Shown here: positions 37,702 through 51,324 of the stretch, piece after piece | Layout of the letters: each line of letters opens with the position of its first letter | Numbering within the stretch: the stretch's first letter is position 1 | DNA from: Bryoerythrophyllum caledonicum | Lineage: Eukaryota; Streptophyta; Bryopsida; Pottiales; Pottiaceae | Assembly (NCBI GenBank): GCA_963971425.1 | Contig: OZ020522.1 | Coordinates: 6,236,168-6,300,167, forward strand | Direction of reading: 5' to 3' | DNA length: 64,000 nt | Notes under the pieces: model-generated | Told to the model about the DNA's origin: nothing | Database searches by the model: none | Seen by the model: only the letters and a program-made list of their open reading frames with translations | Translations under genes and position numbers: made by a program

Positions 37702-40700
37702 ATGAATATGGCGACGTCGTCGATCACGGGAGGAGGGTGTTTTAGAGGTCTCTCTTTTGCTTTGGTTTTCTTTGCCTTCTGCACCTTTGATGGTGTAGTT
37801 CACTGCGCTGTTGCACCTGCTGCGTCGCCCACGCCCAAGATTCCTGTCTATCATCAGTTTGAAGGTACTTGTCACACTCTGAGTTTTCAGTGCTTATTGG
37901 CTGTGATTGTTCTTGATTGGAGGTCAACTTTCTGGATGTATGGACTCTCAGGTGCAATTCTGAATGGTTGTGAGTTTATCGGTGGGTAGTGTTGTGGTAG
38001 GGCTTGTTAGATATATGAATGTCAGCCCATTACAATCCAACTTTCCATCACCGTTCACTTCTATATTGTGCCTAGAAGAGTATACAAGTGGACAATATGT
38101 GAAAGGTGGACAGTAATGCGCCAACATACCTCAATGCGCCAACATAGATTACCTTGATTTAGTGAAAAGAGTGATCTAGCACAACTGAAAATTAGTGAAA
38201 ACTTCCAATCAATGACAAGAATAGTATGGTTGTATTCTGTAATTGATGGACGGTTTTCACCTATTGCACTATCTCTGTTTCACCGAATTGCATCCTGTTC
38301 TCTACTCATGTGACAACAAGTAGTATTTCTACATTATAGAGCGTGTTTAGGATGCAGTATGCTTCTCGCTTTCAAACAAAGCTGACTACATCTGTGAGAT
38401 ATTTTCTGGTGGATTCAAATGTTGCATCTAGAAAAATTTGCACTGAAGTTGAAACCAGAAACCATCCTGGTTCACTAATCTTGTGGCATTCATTCATTTG
38501 CAGCTGATGCATTGAAAGCGATATTTACAAACTGGTCTACAAACACGCCACAGCTGGTGAGCATTCTGAAATGGAATGTTTCCGTGCACCCGTGCTCGGG
38601 AAGCAGTGTGGACTTTTACAGTGAAGGCACATGGCGTGGTGTGTTCTGCACGCCAAAACCTATCACGCAAAATGCAACTGGAATGTATTACCAAGTTTCC
38701 GTCACAACCTTGATGTAAGTCTCACATTACTTCGACGTATTTATAAAAGTTAGGTGCCAAGAATTACAGAAGATTTCATCATTTAGGGACCATCAAACTT
38801 GTTGTAGATGTTGACAAACATAGTTAACCCCAGCCAAAAGCTTTTTTATCATTTAGAATACCCATCACATGTATAGGTATCATAGTTGTTAACTACACTG
38901 TGTACAACACCCCTCATTTCATGACAAGAATGTAGCTTCCAATTACGTGGTTTCATTTTTGTCAGACTTTTTAATATGCTCGTGATGAGACATATGATCT
39001 TGAGAGGTTTTTCATGCATGCAGTGCCATGGCAACTTCTTTACATACACTACTTACTGAAGTGCACACACGGGTTATACCTCATAATTCTCCTGTGCATG
39101 TCACAGGTTGTATGGGAGCAACTCGCGGTGTGGGTGGGAGTATAGTTGGCAGTGTGGCTTTGACGGCATAAATGGACCTTTACCTTCGGAGATCAGCTTG
39201 TTGATAAATTTGGAGCATTTGTACTTTCCCAAGGACCCAAACTTGGTTCTTTTTTTTCTACTTATCTTATTTTCACATCCTTTCAAAATTTTGTCATGTT
39301 GCAGAGTTATTTTTAGTCACCCAAAGTTTAATTAAGATGCTCCTCTTTTTATTTACCATACTACTCTTTGAATGGTTATTAATATAAGAGCTTGGTGATC
39401 ATTCAACGTAGAAACCTTCAACTCCAATCAATGGTCTCGAAACTAAAGTCATAATAATTTCAGCCATCTTTGCGAATGAAGATAGAGTTTGCATGAAGCT
39501 ATACCTTTGTAGTCATCGGTTGTCTTTCACTCTATAGATTTAATTTTAAAAGATTTAAGAACTATGTAGAGCTGATTTTTATTATTCAAAGTGGGTGTTG
39601 TTTATTCAAATTTTCAGTGACTTCAAAATTGCTTTCTTCATTTGTGTGTTCCTTTGCAGATGGGTAGACAACCATCCAGGGTTAGCAGGACCCGTGCCAC
39701 TTGAGATATGGCAAATGCCCAACTTAACTCAAGTGTAAGTGAATCCATCAATAACCACATCTTCTTGAACTTTTCATTTTCCACAATGCATGTAATTTGT
39801 AAGACGGCGATATTCTCTTTGCATTTTGTTACAGAGCCTTGCAGAACAACTCTCTCACCGGACCACTATCTTCAAATGTTCACGTGGAAAACTCAAAGCT
39901 CGAAGGAATGTAAGATCCCTTTAGTAACATGTGTTTTGTTGACATTAAAAGATATCCGTGAGGGTTTTTTTTTTTTTTTTTTTGCATTTTACAAATATTC
40001 AATAAGTGGCCGGAAGAATGGCTTTTTGCTTGATTTGACATGCATAGTTATGAAGCTGTTCAAAAGGCCTTCACTAGAGAAGGAATTATTTTGATGGCTT
40101 TGTTACTTTGGGTGAGTTTGAACGTATTTTTTTTATGAAAACTCTTTGTTCTATTTATCTAATTCCTAACAAACTTTCTGATATGACTTATTTGCTCAAC
40201 TTGAATGGCTTCAAATCAGCTACATGAATAACAACAATTTAAGTGGAAGGGTTGAAGTGAGCCCCAACGGAACTTTCTTCTCTGCGTCTCTCAAGTACAT
40301 GTGAGTTTTGAATAGTTCATCATGTTGTTTTGGTTATCTTCAACATGTTTTCATGCTTTCATGTTTTCATGTTCTTTAGTTTTCACATTGTCATTTTTAC
40401 TATCTCTTTTAGACTAATGCTTTTCTCTCTTCAAGTAACTTAACTTGACAAACTACATTCATTCAAAAAAAATTATATCTATTACAAATTTGATTTCTAA
40501 AAACTTAAAATGTTTAAAATTACGGTTAAATTTTGCATCTAGAAATGCTTGCACGAAAGTACAAAATTCTGTCAATGTTAAAACTTTAGCCATGATATTG
40601 GTTGCTGTGAAATGTTATTCAACTTATATTTTGTCCTCATATGTTTTATTCAAATGTTTCATACTTATTTGGTGTGGGATGCAGAAATGTGAGCAATAAT

Positions 40701-43700
40701 CAATTGGATGGACCCGTAAATTTTGAAACACTCAGTTTCGATGCCCAAACCAGATCTCTCCGGTTGATGTAAGACTCAGTGCTTTCCTCCTGAAGCAAAC
40801 TACTTGTTATTGTTGGTTTGATTTGTGGTTTCGCATTTTGTTATCCGTGACTAGTGGGTGCCCGTGTCCCCAACGGGCCAAAGGCAATCTTTAGTTAAGT
40901 AAATGTAGAACTTTACTAAAATTAGAAGATACTAAATGACAACAGCTTAAGATAAACTAAACCTGTAACTAACATATCTTGAACTTTGTCCCGTTTTAAC
41001 AATAAATGGCTTGTGGATGGTTTTTGTTAGTAAGCCCATGACCATGGGCCCGGCTTTACGAGACAGACTGTAAACTTTTATATATAAGAGATAAACCTTA
41101 TTTTATTTTTCCTATTCTGGTGATAAATCTAACAACTTTCCCTTCTACGTCTACATGGAAGAATATGGATATAGCAGTTTATATCCATGTGCTAGCATGA
41201 ACACGGATGCATTTGAGGTATGATCAAGAATATTATGTAATTAGTGCTTCCGACTTTGACATTTTGCTCTGTGAATGTTCAGAGATCTTAGCAATAATCG
41301 TCTCAGCGGGACATTTTCCACGGGTCCTAACTTCAATCCGGAATCCGTGCACTTGTCCAACAATGCTTTCAACGCCATCAAATTTGCAAACTACTCAGGA
41401 CTCAACAGAGGGCTTGGAGAGCCTGCCACCGTCTACATGCCCTCGTTAATTAACTTGTAAGTTCCCGATTCCAAACCTCAATATCACATGAATCAACTTA
41501 TCTCATGGTAAAAATGTGAAAATTTCATAATAGCTACATAGCAATGTTGAATACTTATTGAACCCCTAAAAGTACCAAGTGCCCTTTTGGGGACAAAAAA
41601 TTTCACCTTGATTGAAGTCCGAACGGTAAAAAATCACAAAATTTTCCCACATCATCTCATTCACAAGAAGATCCGACAATTATATTTTCAAAAAGTTCAT
41701 CTTGGAAGGTTTTGATCAATGGAGTAGAGATTTGTCTAATATGCCTTATCTTTTGGGGGTTGAAGTGCAACAAGCATATTCAATGCTTTGTACAATAATC
41801 AAAACCTCCTTACGATAAACTTCGGGATTTGAAATTGATTTTCCTTATTTTTCATTTTTCATTTTTCATTTTTCATTTGTTGATTGCCTACAATGAATTC
41901 AAATTTAGCATTTTTGTCAATGGAATTTGAGTAAACTTGCGTGTGAATAGCTTTGTTGGCAACAACAGCTTGAGTGGACCGTTTCCCAAGGAATTCAAGC
42001 AAATGCCCATGTTGCAATACTTGTGAGTACCACGTACTATCCATCCTCTTTGTGAAGCTTATATCTTTTTTTTTTAATCATGGAATGTGATGACTTAGGG
42101 ATACTAAACATGGCAATTTGTGAAACCACCCAAGTCTGAATAATATGTGCTCCCTTTCTATTATTATATTATTAAATTGACCAAACAACGGTAAAGCAAC
42201 TAGTACCTACTTCAAGTACATGTGGACTTTGTGACTTGTGCAAAAGTTATGCATGAGATGGTACAATGAATATTAGCTATAATTCTCTTCTTTGAGATAG
42301 TTCTAGATTCATTTGAATTTAATTTAAACATTGTAATTAAAATAATATAAAAATATTTAACTCCATTGGCAACTTAGTACTAATTTTACTTGGTGTTTGA
42401 ACAGAGATTTGAGTGGGAACAACTATTCTGGCTCGGTCGACTTCCGAGCAACTATGACCAACTCGTGGATCACACACATCAAATCCTTGTTCGAACCTCA
42501 CTCTCTACATGAATTTCTCTCGATTTTTTGGATTTTTTGGATACCTCAAGGGAATGAATATCTCAATGTCTTTTCTAGGTGATTTTTATGCCAATAATTA
42601 TTCTAAATATAAATTAGTTTTTTGTTTGTTTTTTTTTATATTTTTTTAAAAAAATGAAATTTGTTTTGTTTGATTTTGAAACCACTTTGATATTTGGAAG
42701 TAAGCCTACATCTTGATGTTCATGGTATGGTGTATTTCTCTTTGAATTTATGTATGATTTTTGCAGAGATTTGAGCAGAAACAAATTTTCAGGATTGGTG
42801 GACTTTAGTGGAACCGAAAAGTTGGCCTTACAGAAATTGTAAGAAATAAATAAATTTTATGTTATGTTATGTTGAAGGTTGAATTCACTTTTTAATTTAA
42901 AATCAATTCAATTTCATAGTAATTTGTCTTTGATTATTGATTAGCCTATGTCTCAAAACTTCGTTGTATGCAAAGAATATGTAAGTGTATGTATTTTAGC
43001 CATTAATTCAAGAACTTCTGAATTCTGTTTGTTCATGTCCTTTCATTTCTTAAGCATAATGTAAAGAATGTGGATGAATTGTTTCAATTAAATTAAACAT
43101 GCATGAATCTGAAAAATTGGATGGTACTTTTAGATTGTGGTTTCCTGTATGTAGATCTCATAATTTTTTACTTTGAAACTTGATGAAAGAACTGCTTTGA
43201 AATTTTTGAATGTATTTTGAAATTTGAATGAATTTACCTTCATAAGACTAGTGCTAATTAGAAAAATGGAGAATGATTAGTAGTTCTAAAAAATTATTTC
43301 AATTATTGATTTATTTCAAGATGTTTTAATGAATTAATGTTTCTTTGCTTTCATGTATAGGAAATTTTTAGATACTAAATTTTTCCCCTATGCTGACAAA
43401 ATGTTTTGTTGAATCTAAGAGTTGTCAACCACAACCGTTTCAATGGGACATTCTTCACCGGTTATTTTCTAGATCCATGGGAAATGGATTTATCCTACAA
43501 CAACTTCAACACCATCAATTTTGACTTTTACAACGGAACTATGCCCAACGACGGACATGGCTACATGCCATCGTTAAAAACCTTGTAAGTTAATAAAAAT
43601 TACATAACTTTTCCAATGCTAACAATGACAATATTTTGTTTCTACCCCCAAAAAAAATTTATGATGAGTTACAATTATTATGAGTTATTTGAAATGTTCT

Positions 43701-46700
43701 GTGTTAGATTGGATTTTGAATGTTTTAGAGTAGAAATATCATTATAAGTTCAACCCACTAACATTTTTTTATTTTTTTTTCTCTAAATGTGTACATAGGG
43801 ACATCCAAAACAACAAATTAAGTGGAGAATTTCCTACTCAAATCTTACAAGCATCGAGTCTACAAAAGTTGTAAGTTGAATGCATTCAATTATGACCATC
43901 AATTATTTGGGTACATTATAAATATTCTTCATTTATTTACATGCTTTTGTATGAAATAGATATAGTATGATTTTGTAAGATTACTTTTATGATCATTTCT
44001 CAAAAGTAAAATAACATGTCCATAGATAATCTATACCATATACTTTCATCACTTTACAAGACATTGCTTGTGACAATATTGGATTTCAACATCATCCTTA
44101 GATTAACATTGATAAGCCTTCATTAATCAAATAATGACAAGTAGCATTTATCACTTTATGTTCAATTAAGTTTTATAATAAAAATATTAGGCTTTTACCA
44201 TGTACGTGCATTATTGGTTGATCATTTTACAAGCATTTAGCAATTTAAAGGGCTAAATCTAATATTTTATTTTTTAGATTCCATATCATTAATAGATTTT
44301 TGGGATCATAGTTTTGAAAACTAACTCAATGTCTTTGCAAAATGATTCAGATACGGTGATCAAAACCACTACAAAGGGACATTAGTACTTCCAAACATCT
44401 CAATGGAAAATTTAGATTTGTCAATGATATCTTTGACAAATAATTCTTTTGATGACATTTTATATCCAAGCCTTGGACGTCTCTCAACTTCCAATCTTCA
44501 ATTTTCAAGTATCCTATTGTAAGTATCAACAAAGAAAACTTACTTATGTTTTTCCTTTTCTTGATTTTTGTTATCATGTGCAGTGTTCATATATAAATAT
44601 CATAAATCATCTAATGATTCTCAACTTTTTTTCCTTTAATGATGATGACAGTCTTGATGGTAATCCAATTTGCAAGCAAATTGTGACTACAGTCCTTTCT
44701 ACAATTTGTCGTTTCAATCAATCATCTTTGCCACGTCCAGGTACAATTATATATGCCAATTCTTTTTCCATGCGTCACAAATTTAAAATTCAACATGCAT
44801 CTTATATTTGTAAATAAATAATTTTATAATGTGACACCCATGCTAAAATCTTTTATTCCTAGTAATTTGTATCGATTCATGTTTGGGTGAAATATTATGA
44901 TAATTTCCAATTACTACGTCATGCTTCAATATGAAAGGAAAATTAGAATATTATTTAGTATGAATAGTTTACAAAGTTGCATATTTAATAGGGAAAGAAG
45001 TAAAATAGATTTGGTGTTTCTTTCAAAAAACTACATGATCTAAAAAATAATCATAAGCTATTATCTTGAAGAAAAAAAATGCTATGTGTTTTTTGTTTGA
45101 ATTACACAAAATTTGTACAATATAAAAAAAAGAACCTCAAAATCTATTAGTCTATGATAAATATAATCTCATTTTTTATTAAATTTTTTTATAATCAATC
45201 AATGCACAAATTTGTTTTCTAGTTGACTTTCAAATTTTTTCTACAATTATACAAGCAATTGCAGAAATATCTAACCAAATTAAGTTATAAATACATATTG
45301 GCTAACTCTAACTAATTTTTGTTTTGTTGCATTAGTTATATCCAAGTCTAATTCAAAAAACAAAGTCATCATTGCAACATCCACATCAACAACTTTTGCT
45401 TTTATCCTTCTAGTGATTGGTTTGTATGTGTCGAGATTGATTGGAAGAATCAAATCTCTTGGTGCCATTCTCAAAGGTAAAATGGCTCATTCTTCTTTAT
45501 TTAAATTGTTCATCATCAAAATCTTGATTGATCAAATGATCCACTTTATTGTGTCTTAGTGCTTGGAAAATAGTATGATTTCCATCAAAAATTAGACTCT
45601 TTTTGTGAATATCATATGAGCATGTATTTGCATCTAACCAATATGTGCTTGTGATGTTAGAATTTGAGAAGAAAGATGTGAAACCCAATTTATACTCTTA
45701 CAAAGAGATAAAGGTGGCAACAAAAAACTTTGACAAAAAAAATAAGCTTGGCGAAGGAGGATTTGGTGTTGTATATAAGGTATCATATCTCATCACATAT
45801 TTCACTTCTTTGACATTGAAATAATTTTTTGAAACAATGATGATAAATTACTTCTTTTTTTCCAATATATTTATTCATTTTCATAATAATATATTAACAT
45901 AGTACATGAAAATATCAACATAGATAATCAAATGATTTTGAATCTTTGAGTTGTACAATTAAATAAGTTGTATGTTAGTGCATATCTAGAAGTAGTTCAC
46001 AAATATAGTCTAACATAAATTTGTATGCTTTTGTTCTCAGGGAGAACTTTTTGATGGTACAACAGTAGCTGTGAAGAAATTGACATTGTCATCAAGTCAA
46101 ATGCTTCCAGAATTTTTGAATGAAGTTGTAGTTATCGTTGGTTTGAAACATCGCAACTTGGTGAAGTTGAAAGGTTGTTGTCTTGGAGATGGTGATCAAC
46201 GCATGCTTGTCTTTGAATATGTGGAAAACAAAAATCTTGCTGAAGCATTGTTCAAACGAGGTAAGTTTTTCTGAATACCATCATGTATTGAGTTTTTAGT
46301 TTCTAATTTAATTGTGTATGTAAGCAATATAATATTAGAAGTTTACATGGATATTTCTATTCCATAATGAATTTTTTTTGTTTCAGGTGGCGATAGACAG
46401 ACCTTAGATTCTCCATCTATGGATTGGACAACACGGTTTAATATTATTATAGGAACTGCGAGAGGGCTTTCATACTTGCATGATGATCTACAATCACCCG
46501 TCATTCATCGAGACATCAAAGCAAGCAACATCCTTTTGGACAAGAACTTCAACCCAAAAATTGCAGATTTTGGATTGGCGTATCTTTTTCCGACACTTGA
46601 TAATGAAGCCACCCACTTAACTTTGTTACAAGTTGCGGGAACAAGGTATTGTTTTTGGACTATTGGATAAATTTATCATGATTGCATGAAATGCTTTGTT

Positions 46701-47513
46701 TGAATTTTAGTATCAATTCTTTTATGCTCAAAGACAAAGAAGCTTCATTATGAATTTCCATGCAAACTAACATGTGTGATTGTGTATTTTTTGGAAGAGG
46801 ATATTGCCCTCCTGAATATGCAGTTCATGGCCACATATCAACTGCACTTGATGTATATAGTTTTGGAATTTTGGTTCTTGAAATTGTCAGCGGGCGAAAG
46901 TGTATTGATCTTCAAAAATCATGTGAGGAGATGTGTTTGCGAGAATGGGTAGGTCTTCATAACTTTCAACCAAGACTTTGACAATACAATTGTAATCATT
47001 TAATTTAATGTATGTTAGAAATTGATTACCATATGGCATACACATACATGTTATTTACATAAGAAGATTTTTTAAATTTCAAATCAAAGTTGATTTATTG
47101 TTTATCTCATATATGATAAGGTCAATTTATTTGTTTATTTGATTTACGTGTTTCAGGCTTGGAAACAATTTGAAGCACAATCATTGATTAAGCTCATTGA
47201 TACTACTATGAAGCATTCTTCTACTGATCTTGAAATCATCACGCGGGTCATAAACGTGGCACTTGCATGTGTGCATTACAAGGCTGCAAAGCGTCCCAAA
47301 ATGCATGATGTTATATCTATGCTATTGGGAAACATGCCAATCAACGATTTCTCTACATGCTTTGAATATGGAGAGGCCATTGGCAACGATACTCCAACCT
47401 TGGATGGAACATCTGGCACAACATCTTCTTTTTGGAAGAATGAAAAAATTGACTTGGATGAATGTTCTATATTAAAGGACATAAGTGAAATTGAAATTGG
47501 AAGAGATGGCTAA
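37702..47513 (+). CDS. LRR receptor-like serine/threonine protein kinase, 21 exons
   Basis: Exons with GT/AG borders: 37702-37864, 38504-38714, 39107-39220, 39660-39734, 39835-39909, 40220-40300, 40685-40768, 41283-41456, 41951-42022, 42405-42488, 42767-42838, 43420-43584, 43799-43870, 44351-44518, 44652-44740, 45336-45476, 45661-45779, 46041-46260, 46387-46645, 46798-46948 and 47157-47513. They sum to 2946 nt, 981 aa plus stop. A signal peptide ([10 protein letters not shown]) is followed by an N-cap with paired Cys (CGWEYSWQC), LRRs ([27 protein letters not shown]) and a membrane helix near residues 582-596. The cytoplasmic kinase has [30 protein letters not shown] and CPPEYA. RD-type active-site residues are all present, so it is probably an active plasma-membrane receptor kinase, closest to the LRR-VIII style. 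The ligand is unknown. The exon 10 donor (GTTCGA) is weak but keeps phase. Confidence 0.93.
40851..41091 (-). mobile_element. Complete 241-bp Helitron in intron 7 of the LRR kinase
   Basis: On the minus strand it starts TCTCTTATATATAAAAG and ends ACGGGCACCCACTAG. A perfect 6-bp hairpin (GCCCGT/ACGGGC) lies just before the CTAG terminus. It is inserted between A (40850) and T (41092) with no target duplication. TC start, CTRR end, 3' hairpin and A/T insertion are the full set of Helitron hallmarks. It has no coding capacity and needs RepHel from elsewhere. Confidence 0.88.
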
Positions 47514-47519
47514 GCCTTG

Positions 47520-48475
47520 ACAATAGTTTGAAATATAGGTAGTAGGTATTTGGTTAGCAAATGTTGAATTGTGAAGTAATTTTCTAACATAAAGTGGTGT
47601 CATTCATAATCACCATATAAATATGTTCAAATTGGTTTGACTACCATATAAAAATGTCAACTTTTCTAATATTCTATGTTACTCCTTGAAGGCATTGAAT
47701 ATCACTCCTTTTTTAATATCATTCAATATTACTCCTTCTTGATACCTTGATTGGCTAGAATTTTTTAAGAGTCATTCTTCCTTTGTCTAGTATTGGGTTT
47801 CATGGTCTTTAGTGGATTAATCGTCTATTAAGTCTAGATTGTGATGTCGAAATCTCAGCTTAATCTCACAGGGGTTTCACACATGGACCAAGGTACCAAG
47901 TGATACTAGCAATTTGATTGGTATTGAGCCTTGGTTGGGACCTTGGGCTTTCACACATTGTACCAAGATACCAAGAGCGTCTAAAATGCCTACATGGGAG
48001 CATCTTTTGGAGGTTTTGCAGCCAAGAGTTCAATACGGTCAAGGTAAGTTTGGGTTTCAATTAGCATTCCACCCAAACTCTTGCCCACGGTACCAAAATA
48101 TCCCTCCAAAACTAGTCACCTTCCGGCATAAATTTGTGCTTTCGTACTTTGGTACCTTGGTCCATGTGTGAAAACTCTCTTTGATGTTGAAAACATGGCA
48201 ATCAAAAGGCATGAACCTAGACGAGAAATCGCATGGTTTGAATACTTGTGCACGTGCAGAAGGTGACGACCTGGAGTAAGCAAGCACGTCCATCAGTCAG
48301 CACATGCAAATTTTGTCGTTGCTGCACACATTCCACATAAGTGAGTCAACACACGTGTCAGAAACACATGGTACCCAGAATTCCATTCAAAGAATGAAGG
48401 TGACACAGTGCAGGACAAAGGCAAAAATAAATCAGACAAAGTGCTCACATCATGATACCATATGATCTGCAGGTC
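47520..48475. other. Spacer between the two LRR kinase copies
   Basis: No gene is recognised. Repetitive phrases with TACCAAG occur at 47880-48170. From about 48437 the sequence resembles the upstream region of the first LRR kinase. Confidence 0.35.
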
Positions 48476-48846
48476 TGTGAGTGAGGTTGGAGTTTGTATG
48501 TTGCAGGTGTGAGACTGGATCTGACGTAGAGTGCGAGGACCATGAATATGGCGACGTCGTCGATCACGGGAGGAGGGTGTTTTAGAGGTCTCTCTTTTGC
48601 TTTGGTTTTCTTTGCCTTCTGCACCTTTGATGGTGCAGTTCACTGCGCTGTTGCACCTGCTGCGTCGCCCGCGCCCAAGATTCCTGTCTATCATCAGTTT
48701 GAAGGTACTTGTCACACTCTGAGTTTTCAGTGCTTATTGGCTGTGATTGTTCTTGACTGGTGGTTAACTTTCTGGATGTATGGACTCTCAGGTGCAATTC
48801 TGAATGGTTGTGAGTTTATGGGTAGGCAATGTTGTGGTAGGGCTTG

Positions 48847-49640
48847 TTAAATTCAACCTCTAAAGTTCTTTGACATTTTAGCACTTAAACTCACTGAAAA
48901 TTTGAAAACTGCTACTTTCAATGCATTCAACATGGAATGCAAATAAACGCATTTTTTACATATCTAGTCGTAGAATCTTGTACTAGGATTGTACAAGTAT
49001 GTTTGGTGAAAATTTTGTTTAGTTTGACCCCACGGATTGAGAGATATTGAAGTGAGACATAAACTCTTGTTGAGGTCATACTAAACATCTTCAGCAAACT
49101 TTGATCACTTTCTATGGCAAATTCTTGCATTATGGGTTGTGAATTTGTAATTCTACTTAAAAAAGCATCATGTTATGCCCATGTGCACCAAATTTTAGAA
49201 GTAGAAGAGGGGTAGAGGTTGTCCTTAGGAATCCTGCAACGGGCAACTATGTGTTGAGAATTAACAATACACTACCGTTTTGCATATAACTTATCCTTCT
49301 CATATCTTTGAAATTCAAAATTTTGTATGGTAAATGCAAAGATTTCCATTTCCTTTCCAGGTTGATTTATTTATTTATTTTAGTTTTAAATGAACAAAAA
49401 CTAGAATTTCTAGAATCAATTAAAGTTCCTCTACAATCTTTGTCATAGGACATACTAAACTGCAACACTATTTTTATATGTCAATAATTGTTTGTAACTT
49501 TGAACCGTAAGTCAGATTTATAAAAAAATTATGTCAACAAAAGCTTTTAAAAGTTCTCATTCAATACAAAATCTCCAAAAAACCATAGCAAAATTGAAGA
49601 TTGAGGGACTCACAATTCAAATTGTCCCCTAAGGAGGCCA
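48847..49640. mobile_element. TTAA-family element in the LRR paralogue
   Basis: TTAA lies at both edges (48847-48850 and 49637-49640). The right end TCCTCTAGGGG and the left CCTCTAAAG are degenerate inverted repeats. The interior aligns with 52502-53425 (for example CACGGATTGA and the ATGTGCACCAAATTTT-type block). The first LRR copy reads GCTTGTTAG directly into the following homologous intron near 38008-38020, which supplies the empty site. Confidence 0.75.
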
Positions 49641-50190
49641 CAATTGTCCTCTAGGGGTTAAGGTATGTCAGCCCATTACAACCCAACTTTCCATTACCCT
49701 CCACTTCCATTCATAGTAAAATTTCCAATCAATAACAGATATCGTATGGTTGTATTTGTAATGGATTGAAGGCTTTCACCAATTGCCATTTGTTTTTTAT
49801 CTCTCTTTCACCAATTTGAATCTTTTCCTCTACTCATGTATCAAAAACTAGTACATCTACATAATAGAGTAATAATACCAGAAATACATCAAAAGAGTCA
49901 TGTGAGACCTCACAAGGTCATATTTACTATGGGAGATTAAATAAAAACTTTACGTTTTAAATCTTAAAAAGTTTCCAAAAACCATTATTTTTTATCATAT
50001 AGAATACCCATCACATGTATTGGTATCGTAGTTGTTAACTACAACACCCCCTCATTTTATGACAAGAATGTAGCTTCCAATTACATGGTTTCATTTTTGT
50101 TTAGACTTTTTAATATGCTCGTGATGAGACATATTATCTTGAGAGGTTTTTCATGCATGAAGTGCCATGGCAACTTCTTTACATACACTA

Positions 50191-50840
50191 CACCGTTCAC
50201 TGAATATAGTGTGGAGGTATAGGTAATGTGGATGAAAATTGAGGTGGACCACATCAATTCTAGTTTTGGATGAAAATTGATGTGGACCACATCAATTTTG
50301 GTTATTAATATAGTATTAATATGTTATTATTATATATGTTATTATTGTATATAATATTAATATTATAATATATGTTATTATGTTATTCATTTATGTTATT
50401 ATTATGTCATTATTATATTATTATGTTATTATGTTATATTATTATGTTATTATGTTATATTATTATGTTAATATTATATTCTGTTATATTATATTATAAT
50501 ATTATTTTTATATTCTTTTGTTATAAAATAATATTATTATGGTACTATATTATTATGTTATATTATTTTATTATTTAATTATGTTATTATGTTATTATTT
50601 TATTATGTTATTATGTTATTATTATGTTATTATATTATAATTTTGGTTTTAGGGTACAACTTGTAAAAACTTATCCACATCAATTCCCGTGTCTTTTATT
50701 TTGAAACAAGCCACACTATTTCTAATGGACATGATTTGATGTGGATGGAAAATTGAAGTGGACCACTTTAATTTGCGTTTAATGAAATTAGTGTAGGAAA
50801 TTTCAAATAGTCTAGTCTACACTATATTCAGGGAACGGTG
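50191..50840. mobile_element. TA-flanked MITE (Tc1/mariner-like), copy 2
   Basis: It has the same ends as the element at 4812-5516 (CACCGTTCACTGAATATAG and its inverse), with TA on both sides (50189-50190 and 50841-50842). Internal GTGGACCACATCAATT blocks and an AT-rich core are present but shorter. It is inserted just upstream of the decayed exon 3. The first LRR copy lacks it at 39049-39054. Confidence 0.8.
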
Positions 50841-51324
50841 TACTGAAGTGCACACACGGGTTATACCTCGTAATTCTCCTGTGCATGTCACAGGTTGTAT
50901 GGGAGCAACTCGCAGTGTGGGTGGGAGTATAGTCGGCAGTGTGGCTTTGACAGCATAAATGGAGTGTTGCCTTTACAAACAATGGAGTTATTTGTAAAGT
51001 CACCCAAAGTTTGAATAAGATACCCCTCCTTTTTCATTGTGAATGAGTAAAATCACCTCTAAATAGTTCTCAATATCTTAGCTCAAAGGAAAGAATGATG
51101 GCTTAATATTTATGATAAATTCATTCTTCACTCAAAGACAACTGAAACTACTTTGACTTGAGTTTAGAAACCACCAAGCTCTTCCATTCCTAATTGAAGG
51201 ATAGACAACAAGCTTTTCCATTGATGTTATTACTATTAAGAGTAGTTTGGGAGGGGCGGGGGTCTTATTTGAACTTTAAATGGCTTTATAAATAACTCTA
51301 ATAACTAACTAAATCTTTAATTAC

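Larger units (their letters stand above)
48542..50967 (+). pseudogene. Truncated LRR receptor kinase paralogue
   Basis: 48542-48704 repeats exon 1 of the gene at 37702 almost unchanged ([11 protein letters not shown], signal peptide, [11 protein letters not shown]) with the same donor. Exon 2 is missing: the intron sequence jumps between about 49870 and 49980. 50889-50966 is exon 3 (LYGSNSQCGWEYSRQC) cut off after GING. Later LRR and kinase exons are absent. The TTAA element at 48847-49640 and the MITE at 50191-50840 sit in its introns. It arose by local duplication including upstream sequence and then lost most of its body. A secreted exon-1 peptide could in theory be expressed, but there is no evidence for it. 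Confidence 0.9.

Noticed and set aside
37537..37875. Minus-strand frame opposite the first LRR kinase exon
   Set aside because: It overlaps the signal-peptide exon; the conserved splice donor and paralogue support the plus strand.
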